Part shown: piece after piece, positions 46,601 through 55,452 of the stretch
How positions within the stretch are numbered: the stretch's first letter is position 1
Layout of the letters: each line of letters starts with the position of its first letter
Origin: Chitinophagaceae bacterium PMP191F
GTDB taxonomy: Bacteria > Bacteroidota > Bacteroidia > Chitinophagales > Chitinophagaceae
DNA length: 64,000 bases
Reading direction: 5' to 3'
Assembly: GCA_001302245.1 (NCBI GenBank)
Contig: LGYU01000021.1
Coordinates: 26,259 to 90,258 of the forward strand
Made by a program: the position numbers and the translations under genes
Notes under the pieces: model-generated
What the model was told of the DNA's origin: nothing
The model's input: only the letters and a program-made list of their open reading frames with translations
Database searches by the model: none

Positions 46601-47733
46601 TTCCAGTAACGCAGTCCTGCGCCGTCTGTTCCTATCCATACACGTTGCGGGGCATCTTCGCAAAAGGACAGGATGAAATTGTCAATGACATTATTGCGGC
46701 CCGGTGTATTGTGAACGATCTTTTTAAATGCCAGCGGCCTGGAATCTACCATATTGACACCGCCACGCAGGGTGCCGATCCATTTGCGTTCATCATCATC
46801 TTCGTACACCGCATATACTGCATTGCTGTTTACAATGGATGTGCCATTGGAAGCAACAAAGGGCACGGCCTGTGATGCGCCGGGTGCAAGGCTCCATACA
46901 CCACCACCATCCGATGCGATCCACAACTGCTGTTGCTTGTTGCGGCAAAGACCCACCACGTTGCATTTTACCGGTACCAGGTTACCAGAATATTGTTGTG
47001 TGGCTACATTGTACAGGAACAGGCCATTGTCATTACCTAACCACAGGTTACCCTGCTGGTCGGTTTTAAGACAGGTAGCCTGTCTGATGGTGCTGTTGAC
47101 CGGTTGTAGTTTTCTGCTGGCAATATTGTACAGGAACAGACCGGACTTTTTAACGAACACCCATATTTTCTGTCGTAGCCGGTCAATTTCAATACTGGTG
47201 ATGTTGTAATGTACATCCTGACCATTGAGTGGTATCTGTATGCCTTTACTGGTATTGTTTTCAAACACCAGCAGCCCGTTCTGGCTGGTACCTACCAGTA
47301 CATAACCATTGGGGAGGGTCTTTATGGCATGCACCTCTTCCTGTATTTTCAGCAGGGCACCGGTATTGGCATCTGTATAGCGGGGTGATGAAAAGGTGGC
47401 CGTCAGCGGGTTGAATACATTGACACCGTTCTGCACACCGATCCAGATATTGTGGTGTGTATCGCCTTCAATGGTATAAATGTTATTACTGCTCAGGGAA
47501 GTACTGTCGCCGAGTGTGTTGCGGAATATTTTAAAGGAATAACCATCATAGCGGTTCAGGCCATCATAAGTACCAAACCACATAAAGCCCTGGTAATCCT
47601 GGTAAATACATGTCACGGCATTGTTGGAAAGTCCTTGTTCAATGCCCAGGTATTTGACAGGAAGATCTGTTGCCAGAAGCCTTAAACCAGTAAGCAGCAG
47701 CACTATAATATTAGCAGCAATTCTGTATCGCAT
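43669..47733 (-). CDS. Hybrid two-component system (HTCS) regulator of the SusCD locus
   Basis: 1354 residues from the ATG at 47733, chosen because MRYRIAANIIVLLLTG starts the signal/membrane segment; the frame runs 44 codons upstream to overlap the next gene. Order: a periplasmic two-bladed propeller of Reg_prop repeats (YQDYQGFMWFGTYDGLNRYD; DSKGNLWLSTYNGLCRF), a Y_Y_Y domain, one membrane helix near 770, a histidine kinase (phospho-His in VSHEFRTPLSLIINPL near 828; ATPase motifs DNGCGIEEE and TGFGIGLYL), a receiver domain from about 1084 (SILLIDDSAEIRDYL; ISDINMKGMDG) and a C-terminal AraC DNA-binding domain. It senses an oligosaccharide in the periplasm and activates SusC. Confidence 0.95.
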   Translation of the reverse strand: MRYRIAANIIVLLLTGLRLLATDLPVKYLGIEQGLSNNAVTCIYQDYQGFMWFGTYDGLNRYDGYSFKIFRNTLGDSTSLSSNNIYTIEGDTHHNIWIGVQNGVNVFNPLTATFSSPRYTDANTGALLKIQEEVHAIKTLPNGYVLVGTSQNGLLVFENNTSKGIQIPLNGQDVHYNITSIEIDRLRQKIWVFVKKSGLFLYNIASRKLQPVNSTIRQATCLKTDQQGNLWLGNDNGLFLYNVATQQYSGNLVPVKCNVVGLCRNKQQQLWIASDGGGVWSLAPGASQAVPFVASNGTSIVNSNAVYAVYEDDDERKWIGTLRGGVNMVDSRPLAFKKIVHNTPGRNNVIDNFILSFCEDAPQRVWIGTDGAGLRYWNRSNNTFTEYTNNPADKNSISSNFITSIIKDQYKDTWISTWFGGVNRLRNNSHTFEHYSFVNPATGAEEHNAWLVYEDAQKNIWASTTNDGSLYRFDRNNNRFEIFDPSIINLQSIAEDRAGNLWGGNYTSLIQIDRSTKTHHTFVIGYPVRCIHEDAGQHLWLGTQGAGLLLFNRQTGKYTSFTTADGLPGNTILRMLEDSKGNLWLSTYNGLCRFNPTTRTCKNFSPSDGLQSNQFSFNAALALSSGEFLFGGIKGFNIFYPDSVNDQEKTPGIFLTGLKINNKSIEEDNSYPLTLKQDAISETVLPFDKAVVSLDFVALDYSSTDKIKYAYFLQGWDKDWNYVNGIRTANYSRLQEGTYLFKVKVTRPDGRWSNETHLLQIKVLPPWYHTWWAYLIYVVCAAGFIYLYISYTRRQERLRYEIKLAHLENEKDKELTEKKLSFFTNVSHEFRTPLSLIINPLKEKLNHTDDQELTIAYRNARRLLSLVDQLLLFRKADSEEDKLKISATDITDLCREVYQCFIQQAKARHIDYRFVTPHTPLQVYVDYEKIEIALFNLLSNAFKFTPAHGTISFEIAENMNEVLITVQDNGCGIEEEAQKKIFEKFGQAENASIRKTGFGIGLYLVKHFTEAHRGSISCHSEVNKGTTFTITLPKGNVHLPGSYILRQNTSTHELLEELAVEQELTASASNLTTVEGKTVEEVVTEKKSILLIDDSAEIRDYLQHLFRKQYLLYMADNGSDGFALAAEHIPDLIISDINMKGMDGVELCHAIKQSDKLGHIPVILLTGSTAPDTRLRGIEGGADDYITKPFDQKLLQARVESILRNRNLLQRYFFDNITLKETSIKVPAEYQEFLRKCISVVEENLDTDDFTIKKFSKAMGMSHSGLYQKVKAISGQSLNAFIRSIRLRRAAVLMITEGMNVNQSATQVGIGDVRYFREQFIKLFGMTPSEYIKKYRSTFNNNYNTIKTKKTNGL

Positions 47734-47854
47734 CGTCAGTATATAGCCAATGTTTTGCTCATCACAGGTAAGCCGGTTACCGGCATCCTGTAACGCCAAA
47801 TGTCGTGATTTCCGGCAAAAACAACCTGTGTTTTTAAAGATTGTGAACAACAGG

Positions 47855-49027
47855 CTACTGAACACGTTTCTGAAGTTGCCTGATCCTGATCAGCGCCAGT
47901 AATGTATACAGGAAGAACAATGCAGTGAGATGGAGCAATGCCGGAATATTATCTGCCAGTGATGCCCCGGCCTGGACAATGGATTGATATACTTTGATAA
48001 ACGGTGTTGTTGGTAATAACATAGCAATACCTTGCAGGGCAACAGGAATATTGTGCAGTGGAAAAGTATAACCCGATACCAGAAAGAAGGGATAAGTGGA
48101 AAAGGCCATTATCTGTATATTAAGTAAAGGGCTGCTGAACAAGGAACCGATAAACTGTGCCATGGGTACCAGTGTAGTGATAAATAACAGGAAAACGAGG
48201 GCCAGTTGCAGCGGATTGCCACGCATGGGCAATTGGAGCAGCGAGTAATTCACCGTCATAAAAAAGAAGGCATAACAACCAAACAGTACTGTATACAGAA
48301 AGCCTTTACCCCATAAGGCAATGGAGATATTGTTGCCTGCCTGCTGCATCCATTCCTGTATACGTTGTTTACTTTTTTCGCCCGATACACTGGCCGACAA
48401 GCCCAGTAATAGAGTTTGCTGTAAGATCAGGGCCAGCAGACCGGGTAACAGAAAATCGCCATAACTGCTGCGGCTGTTGTATAAAGGACGATAATCAAGA
48501 TTCACCAGCATCACTTCCTGCATGGAAGCGCCGGTATTCATGCCTTCAGATTTTTGCAGGTATTGCAACCGTACACCCGCTCCCAGTGTAAGGCAGGTTT
48601 GGTTAATACTCAGCAGCAGATCGCTGGATGGCAGAAAACGTGCTGCATTTAATGCCACTACAATATCGGCCTGGTGCAGTGATTTTACTTTTGCTTCCAG
48701 GCCTTGTTCTATATACAAAAATCCCTGGCAATTGCCCCTGTACATGGCTTCTTTGGCATCTTCAAGGGTGGGAACAATAAAAACGGCCGTTACCTGTGCG
48801 TTGCCGATCTGTTGTGTGATGAGCCGCGACAAGTGGGAATGGTCATCATCTACCACTGCCAGTTTTACGCCTTCTTCTTCTTTGTACATGTAAATGCTGC
48901 CGTAAAAGAATGCATACAGCAATGGCGCGATCAGCAGTGTCAGCAACAGGCTGTGATCTTTAATGATCAGCGCTGCTTCGCGCAATGTAAGCCGCCATAC
49001 ATTCAATATGGAATTAGGTTGCGACAA
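47855..49027 (-). CDS. ABC-2-type exporter permease (YhhJ-like)
   Basis: 390 residues. An N-terminal membrane helix (LLTLLIAPLLYAFFYGSIYM) is followed by a periplasmic domain of about 150 residues and five membrane helices at the C-terminus, ending LLALIRIRQLQKRVQ. This is the ABC2_membrane_3 arrangement used for drug or small-molecule export with an HlyD-type adaptor. Its start overlaps the stop of the previous permease gene by 14 bases, so the two are translationally coupled and probably form a dimer. No ATPase gene is next to it. Confidence 0.88.
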   Translation of the reverse strand: MSQPNSILNVWRLTLREAALIIKDHSLLLTLLIAPLLYAFFYGSIYMYKEEEGVKLAVVDDDHSHLSRLITQQIGNAQVTAVFIVPTLEDAKEAMYRGNCQGFLYIEQGLEAKVKSLHQADIVVALNAARFLPSSDLLLSINQTCLTLGAGVRLQYLQKSEGMNTGASMQEVMLVNLDYRPLYNSRSSYGDFLLPGLLALILQQTLLLGLSASVSGEKSKQRIQEWMQQAGNNISIALWGKGFLYTVLFGCYAFFFMTVNYSLLQLPMRGNPLQLALVFLLFITTLVPMAQFIGSLFSSPLLNIQIMAFSTYPFFLVSGYTFPLHNIPVALQGIAMLLPTTPFIKVYQSIVQAGASLADNIPALLHLTALFFLYTLLALIRIRQLQKRVQ

Positions 49028-50186
49028 TCTGCAAACGGTTCAGTTGTTTTTGAAAAAGTATAATGGTAAATGAAAAGGTGCATGCAATGAACAGCAATAA
49101 TAAACCTGCTTCGTGCATGGCATATTGCAACGGCAGGTTCATATAGTACACTTTAAAAAATCCATCCAGGAAATGGGTATAGGGCATTACATTGGCATAG
49201 TACTGGTCGTACCAGGGCATGGCCCACCTTGGAAAAGTGAATCCGCTGAATACAAATGCCGGTGAAGTGTAGAATAGTGCAATGTCGGTAGCCAGCATGG
49301 TATCGCTGAACAATGCTGATACCAGTTGCCCGATGCCCAGGCAGGCAAGTGTAAGTAATGTATAGAATACAAAGAATTTGCCGGTAGCGGCAGCTACGCC
49401 AATACCGAAAACGGGGAAAATGATGCATGTGATCAGTATAAAATTCAGCCAGGCAATACATAGATGGGCAATGGTTTTGCCGATAATGATATGCGAAGAA
49501 GATCCTCTGGCCATTATGTACAATTGCTGCAGTGTTTGTGTTTTCTTTTCATAGTTCAGTAATAATACGCCCACCATAATAATGATCATTTGCAATCCCA
49601 CTGTTATCAGACCGGGTACCAGGTATTGCTGGTAATTGTATGATGGATTGTACAGCATGTATGGTGTAAGCCGTATTGGTTGCACCAATGCCATGGCCTT
49701 ATCAGTATTCATGCCTGTTTTGACAAACTTCTGTAAAATAACTCCGGAACCGGCGGTAATGATGATCTGCGCAGCTTCTTTATAGATCAGTTTGGCCGGT
49801 ACTACTGCGGCTGCATTGGTATACACCACCACATTTACCGGGTGACGGCTTTTGATGTCCGTTTCCATATTGCGCGGAAAATGTACTGCACCCAGTATTT
49901 CACCCCGTTGTATCAGTTGTTCCAGTTCCTGCAGGCTGTTTACAGTACGGGTGAATGACATGGTTTCTGTTTGTTGCAACAGGAACAGCATCTGCCGTGA
50001 TACAGAAGAATGATCCTCATCCCATACAGCCATGGATAAATGATCTGCTTTCTGGTTCTGATAGATGAATGCATACAGGAAAAACAACAGCGGTGGCATT
50101 ACGATCAGTACCCAGTAATGAACCGGGAGTGTGAAGATGCGTTTCCATTCTCTTAATATGATCCTGGCAATTGTTGTCATCATCAT
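49014..50186 (-). CDS. ABC-2-type exporter permease (YhhJ-like), partner
   Basis: 390 residues, the same length and fold as the next permease: an N-terminal helix (VHYWVLIVMPPLLFFLYAFI), a periplasmic domain (to about 180) and five C-terminal helices. The first residues are MMMTTIARIIL, so the exact start among three adjacent Met codons is open. It overlaps the adaptor gene by four bases and the second permease gene by 14. It would form a heterodimeric channel with that permease. Confidence 0.88.
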   Translation of the reverse strand: MMMTTIARIILREWKRIFTLPVHYWVLIVMPPLLFFLYAFIYQNQKADHLSMAVWDEDHSSVSRQMLFLLQQTETMSFTRTVNSLQELEQLIQRGEILGAVHFPRNMETDIKSRHPVNVVVYTNAAAVVPAKLIYKEAAQIIITAGSGVILQKFVKTGMNTDKAMALVQPIRLTPYMLYNPSYNYQQYLVPGLITVGLQMIIIMVGVLLLNYEKKTQTLQQLYIMARGSSSHIIIGKTIAHLCIAWLNFILITCIIFPVFGIGVAAATGKFFVFYTLLTLACLGIGQLVSALFSDTMLATDIALFYTSPAFVFSGFTFPRWAMPWYDQYYANVMPYTHFLDGFFKVYYMNLPLQYAMHEAGLLLLFIACTFSFTIILFQKQLNRLQIVAT

Positions 50187-51172
50187 GGTAATTGTAAAGC
50201 AGCGGTCATACCTGAACGGAGACCTTTTACAGCATCAGGTTGAAGTGGTTTGAATTCTATGGTAAATGTGCGCAATTCAAAATCGCCTTTGTCTTTCGAT
50301 GGTACCCAGTTGGCAAACGTGAGGGAAGGAGATACGGATGATACCGATACATCAAACACTTCCGGATCGCAGCCGGGCACTTTTACTTTTGCCGTACTGC
50401 CGGGTTTAAACCGGGCAGCCATATCCTGCCGTATGTTGAAACGCAGCTTAAATGAGTTTTCTTTTTCTACGCTCATAATAGGATAACCGATGGAAACAAT
50501 CTCGCCCTGGTGAATAACCAGTGAGGTAATTACGCCATCGGTGGGAGCGTAGATGCGTGTATTCTCTTTCAGAGCTTTGGTCAGTTCGTATGCCTGCTGC
50601 GCCTGTTGCACAATGGCATTGGCACTTTTTAACACTTCCGGGCGGGTCCCTTTCTGCAACATTTCAAGATTCAGCCGGGCTGTTTCCATTTCTTTCTGTG
50701 CTGCCTGGTATTTGAAATAGAAAATATCTTTCTCCTGCCCGCTGATCACATCTGCATTGTACAGCCGTTGCATACGGTCGTAGGTTTTGCTGAACAGATC
50801 ATACTGATCTTTTGCAATCTGGTATAGTTTATCGGTAGCAGTTACCAGTTCAGTACGCGGCCCCTGTTGCAGTAATTCCTGCTGACCCTTGGCTGCATCT
50901 ACCGCTGCCAGCGCCTGTGCACGGATGGCTTCTATTTCATTGCTGCGCAATACACCCAGCAACTGTCCTTTTTGTACGGTATCGCCCTGTTGTACAAACA
51001 GGCTGTCCAGTCTGCCGGGAAATTCTGCTGCCACGTCAACACTTGTCGCATCTACCATGCCTACAGGTGTATTACTTTCAGAAGGCGATTGTCTGAATAA
51101 AAAGAAAATGGCTGCAGCCAGTACAACAACCGGTACCAGCAAGGCCCAATAATTTTTCAGGAACTGTTTCAT
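50183..51172 (-). CDS. HlyD-family membrane fusion protein of the exporter
   Basis: 329 residues from the ATG at 51172. The frame runs 32 codons upstream, but that part only translates the quasi-repeat patch. One N-terminal membrane anchor (YWALLVPVVVLAAAIFFLF), then the lipoyl halves (AEFPGRLDSLFVQQGDTVQK; RIYAPTDGVITSLVIHQGEI), a helical hairpin at about 90-190 and beta-barrel domains. It links the inner-membrane permeases to the TolC-like channel encoded 153 bases upstream. Confidence 0.92.
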   Translation of the reverse strand: MKQFLKNYWALLVPVVVLAAAIFFLFRQSPSESNTPVGMVDATSVDVAAEFPGRLDSLFVQQGDTVQKGQLLGVLRSNEIEAIRAQALAAVDAAKGQQELLQQGPRTELVTATDKLYQIAKDQYDLFSKTYDRMQRLYNADVISGQEKDIFYFKYQAAQKEMETARLNLEMLQKGTRPEVLKSANAIVQQAQQAYELTKALKENTRIYAPTDGVITSLVIHQGEIVSIGYPIMSVEKENSFKLRFNIRQDMAARFKPGSTAKVKVPGCDPEVFDVSVSSVSPSLTFANWVPSKDKGDFELRTFTIEFKPLQPDAVKGLRSGMTAALQLP

Positions 51173-51185
51173 ATCTCTGCGATTA

Positions 51186-51345
51186 CAGTTTTTATTGTGA
51201 GTGGTCAGTGGTGAGTGCTGGTTGTATTGGATCGTGAGGCGTGAGTGGCTCTTGTTATTCCTGCTCACTGTCTGAAATTCAGCGTTTATTTAAAGGCTAA
51301 CACCTGATTCCCAGTTCCCTAACCCTAATTCCTGATTCTCAGCAT
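51186..51345. repeat. Low-complexity quasi-repeat patch
   Basis: Read on the minus strand, 51196-51262 holds scattered CACTCAC, CCTCACG and CACTGACCACTCAC units, and 51303-51343 holds GGAATTAGG, GGGTTAGGG and GGAATCAGG units. The second part runs into the 3' end of the TolC gene and forms its last six codons and its stop. Such short-unit filler repeats look foreign to the coding sequence around them. Confidence 0.55.
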
Positions 51346-52800
51346 TCCCGCTATGCGCTCCGGTGCACCTGTTATATTCCAGTAAGTAGCCAATGCTAGG
51401 TAATAACCCAGTACTGCTGTATGGTATGCTTTTTCTATTTCTGCCTGCATCAGTATTACATCATTCAGATCTTTGAGCGATGATAACTGGTTCATTACTC
51501 TTTCATTGATCAACCTGCGGGTGGTGGCAATTTCCTGCCGGGCGCTATCGGTGGTGTTTACTTCATTCTGTGCTGCCTGTATCTTGTTCTTTGCCACTGC
51601 CAGTTGCATCTGTAAACTCTGGCGTGTGTTTTCTTCGGCCAGTTTTACTTCTTCCACCAGTTGTTGTGCAGCCTTTTTTCTTTTTTGTGTTTGGGTACCG
51701 TTAAAAATATTCCACTGCATTTCCAGTCCCACCATCCAGGGGGCAATGGTAACAGGCAACTGGTGTTGGTACAGGTTAAGGTTGCCTATTGCAAAAATGT
51801 TGGGAAGGGAAAATGAACGGGCTATTTTTTCAGCTGTCACAGCCGTGGCAATTTTGCTTTGTATTAATTGATAGGCTGCATTGTTCTGCCAGAAATCATT
51901 GTTTTCCTGCAATACCCCCGGTGTATTGTATACCAGCTTGCCTGTAATGGTCAGTACAGAATCTAATGGAACACCCAGCAGTTTATTCAGTTCAATAATT
52001 GCATTGGTCTTATCCATCTGCAGGTTATTATAAAATGTTCTTGCCTGTGATAGCAATACTTTGGTCCAGCTTTTCTGGTAAGGTGCCAATACCTGGTTTT
52101 TAACCATCTGTTCGCCATAATTATCATTACTGATAAAAGCATTGACCACTTCCTGTTGTGTATACAGCATATTGTTGAGGTACAATATGCGGATGTATTG
52201 CATTGCGATGGCATAATCGGCATCTTTTTCCACCAGTTGTGTGTTGATGATACCGCTGGCTACCTCAGACTCTGCGAGGTTTCGGGCTGCCGTTATTTTA
52301 TTGCCCAGGTAAACAGGTTGACGCAATGCCAGCCCTGCCAGGAAATAAGATTGCCTGCTTAATGGTGGATTGTAATCAGGATAAATACCACCGATAATGT
52401 TCCTGGAAGTATTGTATAAACTGTTCTGTGCGGCAGATGAGAGGTCATTGCCTGTTATTTCTTTGTATACAGTATTAGCCGCATTAACTGCCTGCCGGGA
52501 GGAACCATCTACAATACCATCGCGTACCTGCGACAGGTTTATTTCCAGCGGCCGGCTTAAATAGGTATAACTGGCCAGCGCATCTATTTTAGGCAGGTAG
52601 CGTTGTTTTTCTACATCAAGATGATATTGTCTTGCCAGCAGCGATGCCCTGCTTTGTTGCATCACCAGGTTCCTGTTGCTGGCTATTCTGAAACAATCTT
52701 CCAGTGATGTTTGCTGTGCTGCTACCGGCAATACAACAGGCAATAAACAATACAACAGCACTATCCGCTTCGTTATATATTTGTTTATTCCGTGGATCAT
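51325..52800 (-). CDS. TolC-family outer-membrane channel of the exporter
   Basis: 491 residues. The signal peptide ends near PVAAQ (29). Both outer-membrane-efflux helical repeats are present (LEDCFRIASNRNLVMQQSRA; YFLAGLALRQPVYLGNKITA; AEIEKAYHTAVLGYYLALAT). The final residues MLRIRN and the TAG stop are made of the adjoining repeat patch, so the original C-terminus may have been different. It is probably the outer-membrane exit for the HlyD/permease system. It starts 39 bases after the DASS carrier stop. Confidence 0.9.
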   Translation of the reverse strand: MIHGINKYITKRIVLLYCLLPVVLPVAAQQTSLEDCFRIASNRNLVMQQSRASLLARQYHLDVEKQRYLPKIDALASYTYLSRPLEINLSQVRDGIVDGSSRQAVNAANTVYKEITGNDLSSAAQNSLYNTSRNIIGGIYPDYNPPLSRQSYFLAGLALRQPVYLGNKITAARNLAESEVASGIINTQLVEKDADYAIAMQYIRILYLNNMLYTQQEVVNAFISNDNYGEQMVKNQVLAPYQKSWTKVLLSQARTFYNNLQMDKTNAIIELNKLLGVPLDSVLTITGKLVYNTPGVLQENNDFWQNNAAYQLIQSKIATAVTAEKIARSFSLPNIFAIGNLNLYQHQLPVTIAPWMVGLEMQWNIFNGTQTQKRKKAAQQLVEEVKLAEENTRQSLQMQLAVAKNKIQAAQNEVNTTDSARQEIATTRRLINERVMNQLSSLKDLNDVILMQAEIEKAYHTAVLGYYLALATYWNITGAPERIAGMLRIRN

Positions 52801-52839
52801 GAATATATTTTTAAATGAGCAATACCGTGAAGAGCCGGT

Positions 52840-54270
52840 TTACCATAGTCCCAGTAACTTCCACCACAATCCACCAATGCCAAACCAAACGGCCAGGAAT
52901 AATACGCTGATGAAGAAACCATGTTTCCACCAGTCTTTCATATCAACGTATGTACTGCCGAAAAAGATAGGAGCAGGTCCGTGTGCATAATGTGTCAGCG
53001 AACCCATCAGTGTGGCACATGCGCCGAGGAATACAGCAAGCATATTACCGGGAACGCCTACGGAAATACCCACTGCCAGGAATGCGGGATACATAGCTGC
53101 GGCCTGTGCAGTAGCGCTGGCAAACATATAATGGCAATAGCAATATACCAGTATGATCAGGGGAAAGGCCATGTGCCAGCTAAGGGTGGCCAGTTTTGAT
53201 CCTACCAGGTTGCCAAACCAGCCTGTAAAACCCAATGAGTTGAGATAAGAACCCATCATTACCAGCGATGAAAACCATACAATGGTATCCCATGCGCCTT
53301 TTTCTGCCTTTACATCTTCCCATGTCAGTACACCACTCAGTAACAAAATACACAGGCCGATCAATGCGCCGGTTGTGGCATCAACAGCAAACAGGTTTCC
53401 AAATATCCATAATACCAGCAATATAATAAAGGTGGCTACCATCAGCCATTCCTGTATGGTTACCGGTCCCATTTCTTTTAATTTCTGTACAGCCATTGCC
53501 GGAGCTTCTTTGGTGCTTTTTAATTGCGGAGGAAAGAATTTGTACAAATACAATGGAAGCAATAAGAAACACACCAGCCCTGGTAACAAAGCAGCCATGG
53601 CCCAGCTACCCCAGGTGATGGTAATGCCAAGGTCTCTGGCAAACTTCTGTGCCATAGGATTACTGGCGGTAGCAGTCAGGAACATCACAGAGGTGATCAT
53701 GTTTGCATTATAGCTGCTTAGCGTAAGGAAGGCACCTATTTTACGGTGTGTGGCAGCATCTTCAGGGGAAGAACCCATATTTACTGCAATGGATTTCATG
53801 ATGGGATAAATAACACCTCCGGCCCTTGCGGTATTACTGGGAATGGCGGGTGCCAGGATCAAGTCGGCGGTATTTAATCCATAAGCCAGTCCTAAAGGCC
53901 CCTTGCCAAATATCCTGATGAAGTTATAGGCCAGTCGTGTACCCAATCCTGTTTTAATAAATCCCCTTGCAATGAAAAATGCAAGTCCTATCAGCCAGAT
54001 GGTTGAATTGCCAAAGCCGCTGAGTGCATGTGCAATGGATAATGCAGGATCACCCGGTGCCAGTACCTGTGTGGCAGCACACATGGTAATACCCAGCATC
54101 GCCATAGTACCCATTGCGGCTGCTTTTAAAATAATACCAGAGATGGTGGCCAGGAAGATGGCTAGTAAGTGCCATGCATTGGGTTTAACACCTTCGGGTA
54201 CCGGCAGAAACCAGATAACGATGCCAATGATCACGGTAACCAGCAGTGCTTTGGGTCTTATTTCTTTCAT
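52840..54270 (-). CDS. DASS-family anion:sodium symporter (2-oxoglutarate/malate type)
   Basis: 476 residues, 11-12 membrane helices. The first substrate-site motif is SNT at 145-147 (APAIPSNTARAGGVIYPI); the second, in the C-terminal half, is SAT (FASATAQAAAMYPAF), as in the plant-type and YflS-like 2-oxoglutarate/malate and tartrate carriers. It would move C4/C5 dicarboxylates across the inner membrane. The porin gene lies 21 bases upstream on the same strand, so a porin-plus-carrier uptake unit for an organic anion is likely. Confidence 0.9.
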   Translation of the reverse strand: MKEIRPKALLVTVIIGIVIWFLPVPEGVKPNAWHLLAIFLATISGIILKAAAMGTMAMLGITMCAATQVLAPGDPALSIAHALSGFGNSTIWLIGLAFFIARGFIKTGLGTRLAYNFIRIFGKGPLGLAYGLNTADLILAPAIPSNTARAGGVIYPIMKSIAVNMGSSPEDAATHRKIGAFLTLSSYNANMITSVMFLTATASNPMAQKFARDLGITITWGSWAMAALLPGLVCFLLLPLYLYKFFPPQLKSTKEAPAMAVQKLKEMGPVTIQEWLMVATFIILLVLWIFGNLFAVDATTGALIGLCILLLSGVLTWEDVKAEKGAWDTIVWFSSLVMMGSYLNSLGFTGWFGNLVGSKLATLSWHMAFPLIILVYCYCHYMFASATAQAAAMYPAFLAVGISVGVPGNMLAVFLGACATLMGSLTHYAHGPAPIFFGSTYVDMKDWWKHGFFISVLFLAVWFGIGGLWWKLLGLW

Positions 54271-54291
54271 AGACAGGAAAGGGTGTTTTAT

Positions 54292-55452
54292 TTATAATCT
54301 TATTTGCAATTGTGCATAGGCCAGTTTATTGGTATAAGCCGTTGTAAGCGGTACATCTTTTCTGTACAGGTCTATTGCTACGCCTACCTGTAAAGCCGCA
54401 TAAAAATTATCTGCAAAAATGAGCGATATGTTGGGTATCAGTGTTTGCCGTATATTACTGTTCAGTTTGTAATTTTCATCAAAGTATTCATACCGTGATG
54501 AGAATTCAATGGCCCGCACACGGGGTCTTTTGTATTCATACCGTAGTGTAGGAAAAATATAAAAGCCCTGCATTCTGAACTGACCAATACCGGGTTTGGG
54601 TGTAAGTGTACTGCTGTTGTAAGCTATGAAGTTGGTACCGGACTTATATTCAGCCATTAGCAGGATGTGCCATTTGGCAGAGAGGTCTATTTTGGCGGTT
54701 GCATCTGCACCCCACGCATTGCCGGTAGCGCTGGCACCCAGGCTGCCGGTGCCGCCATTGACAGCAATGGTGAAATCTTTTGCTATTATATCCGCTTCCA
54801 GCCTGCCATAAAAGTTTTTGGTATTGTTATCGTCTGATGGTTGTGTTTTGTTATTGCCGTTGTAGGCTCCTGCAAAATACCTGAGCTTTCCATTGTTGGT
54901 CACATCACCCAATACAGACAACCCTATCTGGAAACTCTGCCAGCCGTTTTTACCAAATGCATAGTACTGGTTGGAAAAATCCAGGGTACGAATGATGTCT
55001 ACTGCCAGTGCATCTTCAATACCAAAGAAGGGGCGGAACTGCCCGGCCATTACATTAAAGTGTTTGTTGAGCGAGTATTTGATGTAAGCGTTTTCTAATA
55101 CTTTATTGGTGGGATCACTGTTGAAATCGGCAAAGTTGACCAGTATATTCGCAGAAAAATGGTCGTTGATATTGGCTTTGACCATAAAACGTGCACGTTT
55201 TACCAGGAAGGTATTGGTAACTCCTTTAGTAGCTGAGGGGTCAAAATGTTTACCGTTTACATCCACGTCCTTTGAAAGAGAAGTTACATAACGGGTCTGC
55301 AGAACACCTGCAAAACTTAATGACCGCTGGAATGCAGAAAAATTGGTAATGGTATCGGCATTCATCAGGGAGGTGAGGTCTTTCTGTTGTGCCACAACAG
55401 AAGTAACAACAATGCATACGTACATGATTGAGGTTATGAAGGTTTTCACCAT
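54292..55452 (-). CDS. Outer-membrane porin, OprP/OprO-like
   Basis: 386 residues from the ATG at 55452 (MVKTFITSIMYVCIVVTSVVAQ); the frame opens 26 codons earlier without a signal. The mature protein is a beta-barrel with alternating aromatic strands (HFSANILVNFADFNSD; YIKYSLNKHFNVMAGQFRPF; TLRYEYKRPRVRAIEFSSRY) and ends YAQLQIRL. This is the phosphate-selective porin O/P family of Bacteroidota, whose members are not all phosphate porins. Co-transcription with the DASS carrier suggests passage of an organic anion. Confidence 0.87.
   Translation of the reverse strand: MVKTFITSIMYVCIVVTSVVAQQKDLTSLMNADTITNFSAFQRSLSFAGVLQTRYVTSLSKDVDVNGKHFDPSATKGVTNTFLVKRARFMVKANINDHFSANILVNFADFNSDPTNKVLENAYIKYSLNKHFNVMAGQFRPFFGIEDALAVDIIRTLDFSNQYYAFGKNGWQSFQIGLSVLGDVTNNGKLRYFAGAYNGNNKTQPSDDNNTKNFYGRLEADIIAKDFTIAVNGGTGSLGASATGNAWGADATAKIDLSAKWHILLMAEYKSGTNFIAYNSSTLTPKPGIGQFRMQGFYIFPTLRYEYKRPRVRAIEFSSRYEYFDENYKLNSNIRQTLIPNISLIFADNFYAALQVGVAIDLYRKDVPLTTAYTNKLAYAQLQIRL

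Noticed and set aside
46261..46875. 204-codon plus-strand open frame
   Set aside because: Antisense to the propeller region of the same regulator; compositional shadow only.
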